Source of the DNA: GCA-2731375 sp046582635 | Lineage (GTDB): Bacteria; Pseudomonadota; Alphaproteobacteria; GCA-2731375 | Direction: 5' to 3' | Assembly (NCBI GenBank): GCA_046582635.1 | Contig: JAYGEA010000164.1 | Span: forward strand, 1-26,325 | Length of the DNA stretch: 26,325 bases | Shown here: positions 24,396-26,325 of the stretch, in pieces | Layout: every line of letters begins with the position of its first letter | How positions within the stretch are numbered: position 1 is the stretch's first letter | The notes under the pieces: generated by a model | Databases searched by the model: none | What the model was told of the DNA's origin: nothing | What the model saw: the letters and a program-made list of their open reading frames with translations, nothing else | Translations under genes and position numbers: made by a program

Positions 24396-26204
24396 ATGAG
24401 CCTTTCCGCCGAGTCTCTTCCGAAAGAGGACGATGCGGCAATGCTGGATGTGAGGCAGTCGTTGTCGGGCCGGATATGGCGGCAACGCCCGGCCGATGAC
24501 CGCACCGCACTGGCTTTGTCGCAACGGCTTGGCGTTCCCGATATTGTTGGCCGGGTCCTGGCGGGACGCGGCGTGGGCATTGACGAGGGGATCGGTTTTC
24601 TGAACCCGACTTTGAAGTCCTACCTGCCCGATCCCTCCTGCCTGCGGGATATGGACAAGGCCGCCGACCGGTTGGCCGATGCCATCACGGGCGGCGAACC
24701 GGTTGCCGTATTTGGTGACTATGATGTGGACGGGGCGACGTCTTCGGCCCTGCTGCATCGGTATTTCCGCGCCTGCGGCGTCGATTTAACAGTCTACATA
24801 CCGGATCGGCAAAAAGAAGGCTACGGCCCCAATGCACCGGCGTTGTTGGCCTTGCGGGCGAAAGGTATCGCCGTCGCCGTGACCGTGGATTGCGGCATCG
24901 CCGCCTTTGAACCCTTGCAGGCGGCGGCTGATGCGGGTTTGGACATGATCGTGGTGGACCACCACCAGGCCGAACCGCGCCTGCCCACGGCCCACGCCGT
25001 GGTTAATCCCAACCGACTGGACGATGACAGCGGTCTGGGCCAATTGGCCGCGGTGGGGGTGAGTTTTTTGTTGATCGTGGCCCTGAACCGGGTCCTGCGC
25101 CAATGGGGCTGGTTCGCCGACCGCTCCGAACCCAACCTGTTGCAATGGTTGGACCTGGTGGCCCTGGGCACGGTATGCGATGTGGTGCCCCTGACCGGTT
25201 TGAACCGGGTGCTGGTGGCCCAAGGTTTGAAAGTTGCGGCCGGTCGGGGCAATCCGGGCTTGGCCGCCCTGGCCGATCTGGCCAAAATGGATCAACGTCC
25301 CGGCACCTATCACCTTGGTTTTGTCTTCGGGCCGCGCTTGAACGCGGGCGGCCGGGTCGGTAATTCCCATTTGGGCTCGAAACTGCTGTCCACGGACGAT
25401 CTGGACGAGGCCCGCGCCATTGCCCAAAAACTCGATGAATACAACCTTGAACGCCGGGAAATCGAGGCCGCGATCCAGACCCAGGCGGTGGATCATGTGG
25501 AAGCCATGGGCGGCGGGGCGGGGAAACCATTGTTATTCCTCTCCGATCCGCGCTGGCACCAAGGCGTCATCGGCATTGTCGCCTCGCGCCTGAAAGACCG
25601 CTTTCACCGGCCAACGATTATCATCGTGATCGATGGCGATGTGGGCAAGGGTTCCGGGCGGTCGGTGCCGGGTGTCGATCTGGGGGCGGCGGTGACGGCC
25701 GCCAAACAGGCCGGATTGTTATTGGCGGGGGGCGGTCATGCCATGGCCGCCGGATTGACCGTTGCGGTGGACAAAATGGCTGAGTTGGAGGGTTTCCTCG
25801 CCGACCGTATCGCCCAGGCCATGGCCGGGCAGCCGCAACGCCATGAAATCAGTCTGGATGGCGCCTTGTCCGTGTCCGGCGCCAGCCGCGATCTGTTCGA
25901 CACCCTGGAGGGGGCGGGACCTTTTGGCGCCGGCCATTCCGAACCGCGTTTTGCCATTGCCAATGCCGATGTGGTCAAGGCGGATCTGGTGGGGCAGAAC
26001 CACGTGCGCGTGGTCATGGCCGGCCCGCGCGGCGGACGCTTGAAGGGGATTGCCTTTGGTGTTGCCGACACGCCCCTGGGCCAGGTACTGTTGTCGGCCA
26101 AGGGCCGATCCCTGCATCTGGCGGGGCATCTGCGGGCCGATGACTGGCAGGGCCGCCGGGGTGTACAGTTGTTCATAGAGGACGCCGCCTGGCCGGAGGA
26201 ATAA
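24396..26204 (+). CDS. recJ: Single-stranded-DNA-specific 5'-3' exonuclease RecJ
   Basis: 602 residues from ATG 24396. RecJ digests ssDNA 5' to 3' in recombination, mismatch repair and base-excision repair. DHH phosphoesterase motifs are DYDVDG (108-113), VDCG (164-167) and DHH (188-190), then the DHHA1 domain with GGGHAMAAG (about 443-451) and a C-terminal OB-like domain (about 470-600). ATG 24396 lies 4 nt after the glpX stop, favouring coupling. An alternative ATG at 24441 (MLDVRQSL) has GAGGA about 10 nt upstream and is also possible; the family-conserved part starts after either. The last gene before tRNA-Glu. Confidence 0.95.
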   Translation: MSLSAESLPKEDDAAMLDVRQSLSGRIWRQRPADDRTALALSQRLGVPDIVGRVLAGRGVGIDEGIGFLNPTLKSYLPDPSCLRDMDKAADRLADAITGGEPVAVFGDYDVDGATSSALLHRYFRACGVDLTVYIPDRQKEGYGPNAPALLALRAKGIAVAVTVDCGIAAFEPLQAAADAGLDMIVVDHHQAEPRLPTAHAVVNPNRLDDDSGLGQLAAVGVSFLLIVALNRVLRQWGWFADRSEPNLLQWLDLVALGTVCDVVPLTGLNRVLVAQGLKVAAGRGNPGLAALADLAKMDQRPGTYHLGFVFGPRLNAGGRVGNSHLGSKLLSTDDLDEARAIAQKLDEYNLERREIEAAIQTQAVDHVEAMGGGAGKPLLFLSDPRWHQGVIGIVASRLKDRFHRPTIIIVIDGDVGKGSGRSVPGVDLGAAVTAAKQAGLLLAGGGHAMAAGLTVAVDKMAELEGFLADRIAQAMAGQPQRHEISLDGALSVSGASRDLFDTLEGAGPFGAGHSEPRFAIANADVVKADLVGQNHVRVVMAGPRGGRLKGIAFGVADTPLGQVLLSAKGRSLHLAGHLRADDWQGRRGVQLFIEDAAWPEE

Positions 26205-26280
26205 TAGCCTCAAGGGGTGGAAATAATCAGAGTTCGCGCTTGCTTTTCACGGCGCTATTGGCTACTTCCTCCCTCATCGC

Positions 26281-26325
26281 CACCCCGTAGTCTAAAGGTT
26301 AGGATGTCGGTCTTTCACACCGAAG
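26281..26325 (+). tRNA. tRNA-Glu (anticodon UUC), 5' part, cut by the window edge
   Basis: Acceptor arm CACCCCG, TA at positions 8-9, D-arm GTCTAAAGGTTAGGAT and anticodon arm TCGGT-CTTTCAC-ACCGA, giving anticodon TTC (glutamate). The variable and T arms lie outside the window. The exact 5' end could be shifted by one or two bases. Confidence 0.88.

Noticed and set aside
23369..24580. 403-codon open frame antisense to glpX
   Set aside because: Shadow of GlpX; no recognisable domain.

Overview
The window looks like the chromosome of an alphaproteobacterium, most likely in or near the Rhodospirillales. The reasons are the high-GC coding sequence, a class I PHA synthase, the alaC-like/hom/glpX/recJ gene order, a very short FliN, a Tat-exported polyamine-type binding protein and two ordinary bacterial tRNAs (Leu-GAG and the 5' part of Glu-UUC). 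No phage, IS element, integrase, CRISPR array or toxin-antitoxin locus was seen.

Layout. 1-2568: the 5' part of mgtE (minus strand, running off the left edge), a tRNA-Leu with its own terminator squeezed between tRNA and mgtE, an orphan fliN, and lipB on the plus strand. 2583-7540: three consecutive interrupted genes, namely an alpha/beta-hydrolase-like lipoprotein (one missing base), a class I/II aminotransferase (an amber codon plus one missing base) and a PAS-PAS-GGDEF diguanylate cyclase (an in-frame TGA). Homology-like protein sequence continues on both sides of every lesion, so these look like recent pseudogenes or a patch of sequence error. 7569-10976: an intact acyl-CoA ligase, a DUF547 protein and an EamA transporter, all on the minus strand. 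11163-15740: an operon for a spermidine/putrescine-type ABC importer (binding protein, two permeases, ATPase) ending in a PcaC-like carboxymuconolactone decarboxylase-family gene. 15762-18903 (minus): a Ddn/DUF385-type protein, then the phaC-crotonase pair. 19104-20591: an OmpA-like lipoprotein with a good sigma70-type promoter. 20676-20816: a nested palindromic intergenic element. 20838-26204: tightly packed alaC-like aminotransferase, hom, glpX and recJ, followed by tRNA-Glu.

Functionally the window is mostly housekeeping (lipoate, Mg2+ uptake, threonine/methionine precursors, gluconeogenesis, DNA repair) mixed with carbon-storage and uptake modules. I did not find a convincing new multi-gene system. 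The strongest unusual signals are the run of lesion-bearing genes and a set of 11-15 bp tandem duplications that sit exactly on gene starts or stops, one of which appears to supply a downstream ribosome-binding site.
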